Numbered from the stretch's first letter, positions 53,039-62,036 are shown. The stretch is DNA of 64,000 nucleotides from Acidobacteriaceae bacterium KBS 146 (GCA_000688615.1 JHVA01000001.1:4003501-4067500), one strand, 5' to 3'. The notes: a model not told the origin generated them from the sequence alone. Translations and numbers: made by a program.

Positions 53039-54370
53039 TTGAATCTTCTCCTGATTACGTTCTCCTTCCCTCCGGCTGGAGGTGTCGGTGTATTGCGAGC
53101 TCTGTCCCTGGCCAAATATCTCCCTGAAAATGATGTCCGAGTGGATGTCCTTACTGCCAGAAACGCACCGGCGGTAGGTCGGGATCTGAGTTTGCTGCAA
53201 CAGGTTCCGTCTGAAGTTCAGGTGCACCGAACCTGGACTCTCGATCTTCCTTTCTGGTTGCGCAAGTCTGTGAAAAAAGCAATTACCGGAGGCCGCGGTA
53301 GGCCCACTCCTTCGTCCGTACCGACCGCAGGAAAGGCAAGAAATCCTGTGAAGCGTTGGATCGGAAATCTCCTCCTGCCAGATCCTCAGATCGGTTGGCT
53401 TCCATTTGCGTTTCCGGCGGCAGCTCGCATCATCCGTAGGCGGTCCATTGACGCGGTCCTGATCACGGTTCCTCCATTTTCCAGTGCGAAGCTGGTCGTG
53501 CAACTTCGAAGACTCTTTCCCGATCTCCCGATCCTTCTCGACTTTCGGGATGAATGGCTGACAACGACTCTCGATCTCGTTAGCTTCAACAACAACGCCA
53601 GGGCTAGAAAGATTGCTCAGGACACAGAGGCCGAGGCAGTTCGCGCGGCAACGGCCGTTGTCCTGGTGACAGAGGCAGCACGACGCGAACTCCAGGCTCG
53701 TTATCCTGGGCTGCCTTCGGAAAAGTTTGTCTGTATTCATAACGGATACGACGCGATTCCTCCCTCGGCATCGGCTATAGCTTCCACATCTCCGGGGGAA
53801 CGAAGGATAGTTCTCACCTATATCGGAAGCGTCTATGGCTCTACGGCTCCAGGAACCTTTGTAGAGGCGGTTCGTGGGCTGCCACAGGAGATCCGGTCCC
53901 GCTTGCACATCCGCTTCATCGGCCATATTGAAGCGCCGGCATATCGGGAGCAGCTCCTATCTCTGGGCGACACTATTGATCTAAAGGGATTTATGCCTCA
54001 AGCCGAAGCCCTCGCGACAATACGGGATACGGATTATCTGCTGCTTATCACGCACGATCGAATCAATGTGGCTGCGAAGTTTTACGACTATCTTGGGGGA
54101 GGTAAGCCGATTCTCGGCGTAGTCCACCCCGACGGCGATGTGCGACGGCTTCTCGAAGAAACTCGCGCCGGAAGATGGGCCGATGTAAACGACCCAGCTG
54201 CGATTCGAAAAATGTTGCAGGAGACAGTAGAAATGAGCGGCGCTCTTGTGCAGCCCGATTTCCAGCGTATCGCCGCCTATCACCGTCGTCCGCTTACCGC
54301 TCGCTATGCTTCCCTCGTGAAGCAATTGGCAGGATCCGATAAGAAGATTGAAGGGGTAAGACATTCATGA
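53039..54370 (+). CDS. Glycosyltransferase, GT-B fold
   Basis: A protein of about 443 residues. I start it at the TTG at 53039, 2 bp after the previous stop and with GGAG about 10 bp upstream; it begins MNLLLITFSFPPAGGVGVLR, the standard GT4 N-terminus. Further marks are ILLDFRDEWLTT, ERRIVLTYIGSVYG and the donor site KFYDYLGGGKPILGVVHPDGD. It probably adds a sugar to the repeat unit on the cytoplasmic side. It overlaps the next transferase gene by 4 bp. Confidence 0.83.
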   Translation: MNLLLITFSFPPAGGVGVLRALSLAKYLPENDVRVDVLTARNAPAVGRDLSLLQQVPSEVQVHRTWTLDLPFWLRKSVKKAITGGRGRPTPSSVPTAGKARNPVKRWIGNLLLPDPQIGWLPFAFPAAARIIRRRSIDAVLITVPPFSSAKLVVQLRRLFPDLPILLDFRDEWLTTTLDLVSFNNNARARKIAQDTEAEAVRAATAVVLVTEAARRELQARYPGLPSEKFVCIHNGYDAIPPSASAIASTSPGERRIVLTYIGSVYGSTAPGTFVEAVRGLPQEIRSRLHIRFIGHIEAPAYREQLLSLGDTIDLKGFMPQAEALATIRDTDYLLLITHDRINVAAKFYDYLGGGKPILGVVHPDGDVRRLLEETRAGRWADVNDPAAIRKMLQETVEMSGALVQPDFQRIAAYHRRPLTARYASLVKQLAGSDKKIEGVRHS

Positions 54371-55533
54371 GAGTGGCAGTGATCACGCGATATTTTCCTA
54401 CCTCGCATGAACCCTGGGCCGGTCACTCTGCCTATCAAACCCTGCGCGTCCTCGCCAAACAATGCGAGTTGAAGGTCTTTTATCCCGAATCGCGCTATCC
54501 TCCCCTTCTAACGCCACGCAGTCGAGCTGGGCGGCAGCTCGATTTCAAGCATCGTGTTGACGGAGTCGAGGTTGAATATATCCCGTACCCCGCGCTGCCC
54601 GCCGTCTCTCGGCCACTGAATGGGCTGTCGGCGTCGCGAAGCATTCTCTCCAGTGTCCGGACCTATCGTCCCGACATTATTTTGAACTACATCGTCTATC
54701 CCGATGGCGATGCGGCTCTGCGGGTGGCCCGCGCTCTCAGAGTTCCTTTGGTGGTTACGGCAATCGGCTCCGACCTCAATGTCATCCCCGACCCCTTATG
54801 CGGTTGGCTCACGCGCCGCGTCCTTCGGAACACAGACTTTACGATCACTGTCAGCGGAGATCTTCTGCGAAAGGCCCGTCAGCTTGGAGCTCCAATCGAA
54901 AAGAGTGCAGCCGTCTTGAACGGCTGCAACACCGCCATCTTCCATCCGGGAGACCGGTGGGAAGCACGCTCCGCTCTGGGCGTTTCGCCGGACGCCGAGA
55001 CGATCGTTTATATCGGGCGATTGGATCTGGCTAAGGGACTGATCGAACTTGTGGCGGCAGTCGCGAAGCTGCGGGCACGTCGACCGCAGCTGCAGGTCTG
55101 GATTGTCGGCGACGGGCCAGCACGCCAGCAGATTTCCGATGCGATTGTGGCGCAGGGTGTTTCGGACCAAGTGCATCTCGTACCATCGTGCACTACAGAG
55201 AAAGTGGCCATGTGGATGGCTGCGTCGAACCTTGTGACGCTTCCAAGTTATCGGGAAGGATGTCCCAATGTCATCGTAGAAGCCCTTGCCTCTGGCCGCC
55301 CAGTAGTGGCTACCAACGTCGGAGGAATTCCTGAGCTGATGGACGATCGAAGCGGGCGTCTGATTCCGGCACGAGATGCAGCCGCCCTTGAAACTGCCCT
55401 CGATGAGGTCCTTTCTCAAGCTTGGGATGAGAAAGCCATCGCAAGCCGCCACTCCCGGAACTGGGCCGATGTCAGTAGAGATGTAGAGAATATCCTGACT
55501 ACAGCACTTGATCGAAGCCGTTCCGTTGTTTAG
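54367..55533 (+). CDS. Family 4 glycosyltransferase
   Basis: A 388-residue GT-B enzyme beginning MRVAVITRYFPTSHEPWAGH, with VLNGCNTAIFHPGD, TIVYIGRLDLAKGLIELV and the donor site LPSYREGCPNVIVEALASGRPVVATNVGG. The EX7E-type pair falls in this last segment. The start codon overlaps the stop of the preceding transferase (ATGA), so the two are co-translated and probably act in succession on the same glycan. Confidence 0.9.
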   Translation: MRVAVITRYFPTSHEPWAGHSAYQTLRVLAKQCELKVFYPESRYPPLLTPRSRAGRQLDFKHRVDGVEVEYIPYPALPAVSRPLNGLSASRSILSSVRTYRPDIILNYIVYPDGDAALRVARALRVPLVVTAIGSDLNVIPDPLCGWLTRRVLRNTDFTITVSGDLLRKARQLGAPIEKSAAVLNGCNTAIFHPGDRWEARSALGVSPDAETIVYIGRLDLAKGLIELVAAVAKLRARRPQLQVWIVGDGPARQQISDAIVAQGVSDQVHLVPSCTTEKVAMWMAASNLVTLPSYREGCPNVIVEALASGRPVVATNVGGIPELMDDRSGRLIPARDAAALETALDEVLSQAWDEKAIASRHSRNWADVSRDVENILTTALDRSRSVV

Positions 55534-55566
55534 AAGTGCCTCCGCCTCCGATAAAAAACCTACAAC

Positions 55567-56703
55567 CTAATACAGCCGTGTGCGCGGAGTCGTCGCAGAC
55601 AGGGCAGAACTAAGAGCGCTTTCCGTCCTCTTCGGGGAGGTTGCAGTACGGAGCGGACGCGGTGGAACCTCCGGCATACCAGCCTCACTCAGCTTATAGA
55701 GCAGCGAGCGGTAGCTGATCTGCAGCCATTTGGCGGTTTTTTGTCGATTCCAGCTATTTGCCTGTAGGACCTTCAAAATGATCTGGCGCTCCAGATCGTG
55801 AGTCGCCTGCCTCGTGATGTTCTTTAACGAAATGGGTTCGCTCAGATCGATCTCGGCTGTAACGCCGCTTCGGGGTTCTTCCGGAATCAGCTCTGCAACC
55901 AGTGCATCTTCGCTGCCAATCAGGACGTAGCTCCGAATCAGGTTTTCGAGTTGGCGGATATTTCCTGGCCAGTGATAGCTCTGCATGAGCCGCATGGCGC
56001 TCTTGGAGAGCAACTCCGGAGTGTGACGGAAGACGCGAGAGTAGTGATCGATAAAGTAGTCGATCAGGATTGGAAGGTCAGCGATGCGCTGGCGCAAAGG
56101 TGGCAAATTGATGGTGACCGCGTTGATGCGAAACAGAAAATCCAGCCGGAAGGTCCCATTCTCGACCTGGGTTCTCAGATCTCCATTGGCTGCCGAGACA
56201 AGTCGGGTAGCGATTGACCGGGACTCATGGCCACCGACCCGGACAAAGGTTCCGTCCTGAAGAACCTGGAGCAGTTTGGATTGAACGTTCAGGTCGAGGC
56301 TGCCAACCTCATCGAGAAACAGAGTGCCATTGTGAGCCTGCTCTACGCGGCCTAACTTCGTCGTGGTTGCCCCGGTGAACGCCCCTTTTTCGTAACCGAA
56401 CAGCTCGGTTTCCAGAAGTGAATGAGGGATTGCCGGACAACTTACCTTGACCAGGCTTCCGCGCGATCGAAGGGAAAGGGAATGTAAGAGTTGTACGCAG
56501 ATTTCTTTGCCGGTTCCGCTTTCGCCCTGAATCAGGACCGGCACATCTGTCTCAGCAACTCGTTCTATTTTGTTACGCACCGCCTGCATCGTGGCGGTTT
56601 TCCCGAAGAGGATATCCATCGGTGGCAGACTGAAGGAGGCAGCGGATTCCGGAGTATGAACCAAGTCAATTTCCCGTCTATTGGGTATGGAGCAAAAGTG
56701 CAA
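55567..56703 (-). CDS. Sigma-54-dependent activator without sensory domain
   Basis: A protein of up to 378 residues. It shows the AAA+ sigma-54 interaction domain with GESGTGKE near residues 59-66, GAFTGA, FLDEVGSLD and the arginine-finger region, then a Fis-type helix-turn-helix (SWNRQKTAKWLQISYRSLLYKL). Only ~30 residues precede the AAA+ core, so it lacks a receiver, GAF or PAS domain. The start is uncertain: a TTG at 56703 gives the longest frame, and an ATG at 56619 would give MDILFGKTATMQ. It likely activates sigma-54 promoters of the exopolysaccharide locus, possibly constitutively or by titration by a partner. Confidence 0.85.
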   Translation of the reverse strand: MHFCSIPNRREIDLVHTPESAASFSLPPMDILFGKTATMQAVRNKIERVAETDVPVLIQGESGTGKEICVQLLHSLSLRSRGSLVKVSCPAIPHSLLETELFGYEKGAFTGATTTKLGRVEQAHNGTLFLDEVGSLDLNVQSKLLQVLQDGTFVRVGGHESRSIATRLVSAANGDLRTQVENGTFRLDFLFRINAVTINLPPLRQRIADLPILIDYFIDHYSRVFRHTPELLSKSAMRLMQSYHWPGNIRQLENLIRSYVLIGSEDALVAELIPEEPRSGVTAEIDLSEPISLKNITRQATHDLERQIILKVLQANSWNRQKTAKWLQISYRSLLYKLSEAGMPEVPPRPLRTATSPKRTESALSSALSATTPRTRLY

Positions 56704-57182
56704 TACATTTCATCAAGCACGTATAGCTCCAACTAGAGTCGGAGGGAAGAAGTTTCCGCCTAATGTTCCTGTGCAAAAAACCTTCTTTTGTTGTTCGGGA
56801 CTACGCCGAAGCTGGCTTAACGCAATGTTTACAGCCGATTCTTAGCTCTTCAGTAAGATGCTTCGCACAAATGCCGGTATGTTCAAAAGGTAATTTTTGT
56901 CCGCTTCAATGGTGATTTTTTCCCTCCTGTCGAACGCCACTTCGCAGGAGTGGTAAACATTTTTCTCTTTTGTCGGCAAAATTATTAACATTTTTGTGTC
57001 GCACTTTAGGGAATCCGAACTAGAATTTGCAAAGTAGCTCGCCGGAAGGTCTCCCCACTTCTCGGGTGGTTGAGGTTACAGTACGGGCTGGGAATAAAAG
57101 GAAATCTGGTTACTAGCACGGCCAGCCAGGCTCGCCAAGATTTGAGCGTAACGACTCAAATCGGCATCATAGGGGTGTTGGT
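56704..57182. other. Intergenic region between the two sigma-54 activators
   Basis: These 479 bp hold no supported gene. The 5' part (to about 57030) shows AT-rich promoter-like sequence but no motif I can name with confidence. The last ~100 bp before the plus-strand activator can fold into stems described separately. Confidence 0.5.
57086..57162 (+). promoter_or_regulatory. Structured 5' leader of the PrsR-like gene
   Basis: GGCTGG at 57086-57091 can pair with CCAGCC at 57122-57127. A perfect 8-bp inverted repeat, GATTTGAG at 57139-57146 and CTCAAATC at 57155-57162, lies 20 bp before the start codon. The second could be a hairpin close to the ribosome site or an operator. I could not match the leader to a known riboswitch class. 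Confidence 0.4.
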
Positions 57183-58610
57183 ATGTCGGCTTCTCCGTCT
57201 TACAGTATGTCTGCTTTGAAGTCAGTGGCTAAATCTCGTCCTCAGGTTCTGATTCTCGAACCTGATCTCGCAGTTCTGGATTATCTTCGCCTCACGCTGG
57301 GAGATCGGTATGCGCTGAATCTCTTCTCGGAAGAGAAGTCCCTTCTTGATCGCCTCTCCCAGAACGATGAAGCGGATATGTTGCTGCTTGCCCTTCATTC
57401 AGGACAGGAATCTCACCCCTTATTGACGGAGATTCGCGCAACTCACCCAAATGTTCCGGTAATTGTGCTCTCCTGCTCGGCCGAGCTACGTGATCTTGAG
57501 GTAGTGATTCGCTCCGGCGTTCGAGCGATCGTCATGAAGCCGTTTGTCGGCACCGATATTGAAGAGGCCATCGAAGAGCATCTCATCTCCCCCGATCGCA
57601 AGGCGGCGTCGGCGGATTCTCCCAGAGAGATTCCCCTCAACGAAACCCATTCCTTCGTACGTTCCAGTAAGCGAATGCGAGATCTGGAATCCCAGGCAGC
57701 CTTGGTCGCTCGTGCCGATATTCCTTTGCTGATCCTCGGGGAGAGCGGTACTGGCAAGGAGATTCTTGCTCTTTACACCCACAAGATGTCCTCTCGCAGC
57801 CAGAATACGTTTCTCAAGGTAAACTGCGCCGCGGTTCCGGCAGACCTGTTGGAAAGCGAGCTCTTCGGTTATGAGCAAGGTGCCTTTACGGGCGCTGTGA
57901 AGACCAAGCCGGGCAAGTTTGAGGTCTGCTCGGGAGGGACAATCTTCCTTGACGAAATCGGGGAGATGCCTGCGATCTTGCAGGCTAAGCTCCTGCAGGT
58001 CCTTCAAGACGGCACATTCTCGCGGCTCGGTAGCCGTTCGCCGATGAAGGTGGATGTGCGCGTCATCGCTGCCACAAACATCAACATGAAAGAGTCGATG
58101 GCCAACAAGACCTTCCGTGAGGATCTTTACTATCGGCTCAATGGGTTCACACTCAACATACCTCCTCTCCGCGAGCGTCAGGAAGAGATTCCGGTACTCG
58201 CTGAATACTTTATGCGCAAGGGAGCGCGTCGTTACGATCGCGATCCGCTACCTTTTTCCCAGAAATTGATGGATGCTTTATTGCTACACAATTGGCCTGG
58301 AAATCTCAGAGAGCTCGAAAACGTCGTCAATCGTTATCTGGTCCTCGGCGACGAACGGGCGATTCTCGACGAACTGGCTCCGGTAACAGCGCAAGCTGCG
58401 GCAGGAGCGAACGTTGAACCGGGCAATGGTGCTGGGCTGAAGGCGCTGGTAAAAAATCTCAAAGGCGGCGCTGAAGCGGCTGCAATTGCACAGGTGTTGG
58501 AGGGTACTGGATGGAACCGCAAGGCGGCGGCAAACGATCTTCAGATCAGCTACAAGGCTCTGCTCTACAAGATCAAACAGTACGATCTATCTCCACAAGA
58601 TCGCGCGTAG
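57183..58610 (+). CDS. Sigma-54-dependent response regulator with degenerate receiver (PrsR-like)
   Basis: A protein of 475 residues. The N-terminal receiver-like domain spans ~20-135, the AAA+ domain ~165-395 (GESGTGKE, GAFTGA, FLDEIGEMP), and the Fis-type helix-turn-helix is at the C-terminus (GWNRKAAANDLQISYKALLYKI). The order matches PrsR, the regulator of PEP-CTERM loci. In the receiver the phosphoacceptor position reads DMLLLALHSG, with A70 where aspartate is expected, although K119 (IVMKPF) is kept and the acidic pocket is reduced to LEPD. Control by phosphorylation is therefore unlikely. No PrsK-like histidine kinase lies in the window. Confidence 0.87.
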   Translation: MSASPSYSMSALKSVAKSRPQVLILEPDLAVLDYLRLTLGDRYALNLFSEEKSLLDRLSQNDEADMLLLALHSGQESHPLLTEIRATHPNVPVIVLSCSAELRDLEVVIRSGVRAIVMKPFVGTDIEEAIEEHLISPDRKAASADSPREIPLNETHSFVRSSKRMRDLESQAALVARADIPLLILGESGTGKEILALYTHKMSSRSQNTFLKVNCAAVPADLLESELFGYEQGAFTGAVKTKPGKFEVCSGGTIFLDEIGEMPAILQAKLLQVLQDGTFSRLGSRSPMKVDVRVIAATNINMKESMANKTFREDLYYRLNGFTLNIPPLRERQEEIPVLAEYFMRKGARRYDRDPLPFSQKLMDALLLHNWPGNLRELENVVNRYLVLGDERAILDELAPVTAQAAAGANVEPGNGAGLKALVKNLKGGAEAAAIAQVLEGTGWNRKAAANDLQISYKALLYKIKQYDLSPQDRA

Positions 58611-58627
58611 CCGCTAAAATCGCTGCG

Positions 58628-59119
58628 ATGGCTGCGGCTGCGGCCGATGGCGTTCATCGTGTCGTGGTCCGGTTTGACGATCATACGGTGCGAGGAACGG
58701 CCCAGATCAGCGAACTTGGCTCGATCGAGGAGCTGCTTCATGAAAATCCTGGTTCTCCTCTAGAGACCATCAAGCTAAGCCTCGTGGACACCGGCGAGGT
58801 GAAGGAGATCCCGACTCGGGACGCTAAGGCTGTCTTCTTCGTCAAGACCTTCAGTGGCGACATCCGGCACAAGGCGCTCCACTTTCACGAAAATGCTCCT
58901 ATCGTGCCCGGGCTGTGGGTACGCGTCTACTTCAATGACGGGGAGATGATCGAAGGGATTATCAGCAATACCCGCGATTTCGTTCTGGAGACCGGCTTCT
59001 TTCTGATTCCGACCGATCCGAATGGCAACAACAGGCTCGCCTATATCAACAAGAGCGGTCTGAAGGACTTTCATGTTCTGGGAATGCGGAACATGCCGAA
59101 GAACCTTCATAAACTCTAA
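58628..59119 (+). CDS. Conserved hypothetical protein (DUF6982-like C-terminus)
   Basis: A protein of about 163 residues, starting most likely at the ATG at 58628, 17 bp after the activator gene; a longer frame from 58511 would overlap that gene by 100 bp. It looks like two small beta-rich domains: one around HRVVVRFDDHTVRGTAQ, the other around GLWVRVYFNDGEMIEGIISN and GFFLIPTDPNGNNRLAYI. The latter resembles a domain of unknown function common in Acidobacteriota (DUF6982, from memory). No membrane segment or catalytic motif is seen. PilZ-like roles are possible but not supported by RxxxR. Confidence 0.65.
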   Translation: MAAAAADGVHRVVVRFDDHTVRGTAQISELGSIEELLHENPGSPLETIKLSLVDTGEVKEIPTRDAKAVFFVKTFSGDIRHKALHFHENAPIVPGLWVRVYFNDGEMIEGIISNTRDFVLETGFFLIPTDPNGNNRLAYINKSGLKDFHVLGMRNMPKNLHKL

Positions 59120-59133
59120 TCAGCGATGAGAAA

Positions 59134-59155
59134 GCGGCAGTCTCTAGACTGCCGC
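59134..59155 (-). terminator. Possible terminator hairpin after epimerase gene
   Basis: GCGGCAGT and ACTGCCGC form an 8-bp stem that includes the last codons and stop of the minus-strand epimerase. It is followed on that strand by TTTCTC, a short pyrimidine run. Weak to moderate. Confidence 0.4.
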
Positions 59156-60094
59156 CACTGATTCCTTCGCCCACTCGATCGTCTGTTCCAGCCCATACGC
59201 AAGGTCAGCTGAGACTTTATAGCCGAAAGCTTTCTGTGCCTGGGAGATGTCAGCGAGGGAGTGCTTGATATCTCCTTCTCGCTCGGGTGCATGATTGATT
59301 CCCCCCGAGTAGCCAGTGATGCGTTTGATTTCGGAGAATGCCTCGAGGAGCGTAGTCCGGTTCCCTGTGGCCACGTTGAAGACGCGTCCCGCCACATTCT
59401 CCGCAGGTGCCCTCGCTGCCAGCAGGTTTGCTGAGACTACATTGTCAATGTAGGTAAAGTCACGGCTCGTCAGTCCATCTCCATAGATCGTTGGAGTTTG
59501 TCCTGCCAGCATCAGCGATATAAATCGCGCCAGTACGCCGGAGTACTGTGAAGAGGGGTCCTGCCTCGGCCCAAAGATGTTGAAGTAGCGCAGGGAGACG
59601 GTTTCGAGTCCGTAGACACGGTAATAGCTCGCCAGATAATGCTCTCCGGCAAGTTTCTGCACCGCATACGGCGAGAGTGGCCCCGGAAGCATTGCCTCGG
59701 TCTTCGGGAGCTCGGGCGAGTCTCCATAGGCTGCCGAGGAAGCCGCATACAGAACTCTCTTGACGCCTGCCTTACGGGCAGCTTCAAGGACATACAGCGT
59801 TCCTGTCAGATTCGGCCCATTGGTTCCCACAGGATCATCGACCGATTTCGGAACAGACGGGATTGCTGCCTCATGAAAGACGTAATCCACTCCCTGGCAA
59901 GCATCCGCCAAAGCGGTCGCGTCAAGCACGTCCGCCCTCCGGAAGTCGATCTTCGTCCGGATCTCTTCGATGTTCTCCATGGAACCGGTGGAGAGATTAT
60001 CGACGCCGCGTACCTGCGCGCCTTCTTTCACAAGGGCTCGTGCAATGCTTGATCCGATAAATCCCGCAATACCGGTAATGAGAACAGTGGACAT
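59144..60094 (-). CDS. NAD-dependent nucleotide-sugar epimerase (UDP-glucose/GlcNAc 4-epimerase-like)
   Basis: An extended SDR of 316 residues. It shows the GITGFIG-type loop (ITGIAGFIGSSIARAL), VDNLSTG, HEAAIPSVPKSVDDPVGTN, the YAVQKLAGE catalytic pair and RYFNIFGPRQDP. These segments are close to WbpP-like UDP-GlcNAc/GalNAc 4-epimerases. It would supply a nucleotide sugar, perhaps for the exopolysaccharide made upstream. It is alone on its strand and has no signal peptide. Confidence 0.87.
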   Translation of the reverse strand: MSTVLITGIAGFIGSSIARALVKEGAQVRGVDNLSTGSMENIEEIRTKIDFRRADVLDATALADACQGVDYVFHEAAIPSVPKSVDDPVGTNGPNLTGTLYVLEAARKAGVKRVLYAASSAAYGDSPELPKTEAMLPGPLSPYAVQKLAGEHYLASYYRVYGLETVSLRYFNIFGPRQDPSSQYSGVLARFISLMLAGQTPTIYGDGLTSRDFTYIDNVVSANLLAARAPAENVAGRVFNVATGNRTTLLEAFSEIKRITGYSGGINHAPEREGDIKHSLADISQAQKAFGYKVSADLAYGLEQTIEWAKESVAAV

Positions 60095-60235
60095 GAAACC
60101 TCCAGGAAAAACGCGAAAGTTGAGCTATTTCGGTCTATCTAAGACTACCGCACCTGGGCTGCCGCAAACTTGCGAAAGCCTGCCTCAAAAGTGTCATGTG
60201 GCCACGTCAATCCGTCGCAGCAAGCGCATTTTAGG

Positions 60236-60273
60236 CAAGAAAAAGCCGCGAAGACAATTTGCTTCGCGGCTTT
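60236..60273 (-). terminator. Rho-independent terminator after ilvE
   Basis: AAAGCCGCGAAG at 60242-60253 and CTTCGCGGCTTT at 60262-60273 form a perfect 12-bp stem with an 8-nt loop. Read on the minus strand it ends in a TTTTTC run, so it serves the aminotransferase gene whose stop is 19 bp upstream. Confidence 0.88.
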
Positions 60274-60291
60274 CATCTTCGGATGTTCCTG

Positions 60292-61233
60292 TCAGGCACC
60301 AACCGGCTCGGCAACCTTGACGTTGACCGGGGTAAGCCAGTTGTACCGGTCGGGCTTGAGCCCGTTGACGATACCAAAGAACTCCTCATGCAGAGCCGAG
60401 GTAATCGGTCCCATACTGCCATCGCCGACCATAATGCGATCGACCGACCGCAGGTGAGTGACCTCCGCGGCGGTTCCCGTGAAGAAGGCCTCGTCCGCGA
60501 TGTAGAGCAACTCGCGCGGAAGTGCCTGCTCGACTACCTCGATGCCGAGCTGGCGAGCCAGCGTAATCACGGAGCTGCGAGTGATTCCACTCAGCACAGA
60601 GTTGGCGAGTGGGGTGGTATAGAGAACACCATTGCGCACCAGGAACAGATTTTCTCCCGATCCCTCTGAGAGATAGCCGTTCACATCAAGAGCAATCCCT
60701 TCGGAGTAGCCGTTGACCTCCGCCTCCATACGAATGAGCTGGGAGTTCATGTAGTTTGCTCCGGCCTTTGCCAGCGAGGGCATCGTATTAGGGGCGAGGC
60801 GCGACCAGCTGGAAACGCAGACATCGGCGCCCTGATTCCCTGGGACATATTTCCCCCACGGGAAGTTCGCAATGTACACCTCTACCGGGGACTTCAAAGG
60901 ATTCACGCCGATTTCGCCATAGCCGCGGAACGCGATGGGTCGGATGTAACAGGGCGCGATGCCGTTGGCCTCGATCACATCCACGACCGCAGCGGACAGC
61001 TGCTCCACCGTATAGGGCAGCGGCATGCGATAAATCTTGGACGAATCCGCGAGGCGCTGCATATGCTCGTGAAGGCGGAAGACCCCAGCGCCCGCGGGCT
61101 GGGTGTAGCAACGGATTCCCTCGAAGACGGAGGAGCCATAGTGGACGACATGGCTCATAACATGAATCTGGGCCTTGTCCCAGGGAATCAGCTTGCCGTT
61201 GTGCCATATATTCGCAGTACTTTGGATGGGCAT
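60292..61233 (-). CDS. ilvE: Branched-chain amino acid aminotransferase
   Basis: A fold-type IV PLP enzyme of 313 residues. The cofactor lysine is K156 in PSLAKAGANYMNSQL. Family segments include IWHNGKLIPWDKAQIHVMSHVVHYGSSVFEGIR at the N-terminus, YSEGIALDVNGYLSEGSGENLFLV, and FFTGTAAEVTHLRSVD. It interconverts branched-chain 2-keto acids with leucine, isoleucine and valine in the cytoplasm. Length and motifs match IlvE; a D-amino-acid or aminodeoxychorismate-lyase role is less likely because of the long conserved N-terminus. Confidence 0.93.
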   Translation of the reverse strand: MPIQSTANIWHNGKLIPWDKAQIHVMSHVVHYGSSVFEGIRCYTQPAGAGVFRLHEHMQRLADSSKIYRMPLPYTVEQLSAAVVDVIEANGIAPCYIRPIAFRGYGEIGVNPLKSPVEVYIANFPWGKYVPGNQGADVCVSSWSRLAPNTMPSLAKAGANYMNSQLIRMEAEVNGYSEGIALDVNGYLSEGSGENLFLVRNGVLYTTPLANSVLSGITRSSVITLARQLGIEVVEQALPRELLYIADEAFFTGTAAEVTHLRSVDRIMVGDGSMGPITSALHEEFFGIVNGLKPDRYNWLTPVNVKVAEPVGA

Positions 61234-61349
61234 ATGTGCTCCTAGCGTGGAGAATTTATTATAGCCAGCCCGCCTTGATGGAAGCCATAGGGAAAGCCGT
61301 AGGAACGGACGTTCGCAGGAGATCTGGACCAGTCATGGGAGAATGAGGT

Positions 61350-62036
61350 GTGGTCTACGGCCTGCATTCTCCGATGAGTCTCTACGGCTTGCAGCACTCG
61401 GTGTATGTGCGCTTTTCCGTTCTTGCTCTCAGCTCCATCTTCTTTCTCGTAGATCCCTTCGCCGCATTGCCGACATTTCTGGCCGTGACCGCCGGTTCTG
61501 ACGATTCGCGACGCCGCCGAATCGCTCGGAAAGCCTCACTGACGGCACTGATCTTTCTCAGCGCGTTTGCCGTAGCAGGGCAGTACATCTTCAAGATGTT
61601 TGGAATCACGCTTCCGGCGTTCGAGATTGCCGGCGGCATCATCCTGTTGTTGATTGGGCTCGACATGCTTGAGGCCAAACGCTCTCCGACGCAGGAGTCG
61701 ACTGGAGATACCGAGGCGGCAGCCAGCAAAGAAGACGCTGGAATCGTCCCGCTCGGCATACCCATGCTCGCGGGTCCCGGCGCCATCGCCAGTGTCATGG
61801 TCCTGGTCGGACAGGCACAGACCGCCTGGCAGATGGTCGCCATCCTCAGCTCGATCTTTATTACGGCAGCCATCTGCTATCTGGTTCTTGGCAACTCCGA
61901 CAAAGTCGCTAGGGCTCTTGGAGATACAGGCATTCGCATTCTGGTCCGCATCATGGGCTTGTTGCTGGTAGCGTTGGCGGTGCAATATTTTGTCAATGGA
62001 TTTGCTGACCTTGGGGTCATCGCGAAGCCTTCCTGA
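61350..62036 (+). CDS. MarC/NAAT family inner-membrane protein
   Basis: A protein of 220-228 residues with six membrane segments. MarC-family marks are FFLVDPFAALPTFLAVT near the N-terminus and VPLGIPMLAGPGAIASVMVL in the second half, an internal repeat of the same topology. A GTG at 61350 with GGGAG 7 bp upstream is my start; an ATG at 61374 is possible. The family is annotated as neutral amino acid or small-molecule transporters, with little proven function. Confidence 0.87.
   Translation: MVYGLHSPMSLYGLQHSVYVRFSVLALSSIFFLVDPFAALPTFLAVTAGSDDSRRRRIARKASLTALIFLSAFAVAGQYIFKMFGITLPAFEIAGGIILLLIGLDMLEAKRSPTQESTGDTEAAASKEDAGIVPLGIPMLAGPGAIASVMVLVGQAQTAWQMVAILSSIFITAAICYLVLGNSDKVARALGDTGIRILVRIMGLLLVALAVQYFVNGFADLGVIAKPS

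Noticed and set aside
56714..56732. A sigma-54-like TTGG-N10-GC match on the minus strand before the sensorless activator
   Set aside because: The -24 element lacks CA after GG, and the predicted transcription start would fall at the longest start codon, so support is too weak.
57031..57182. A c-di-GMP, cobalamin or TPP riboswitch before the PrsR-like gene
   Set aside because: None of the conserved core sequences of these classes is present; only the generic stems are reported.
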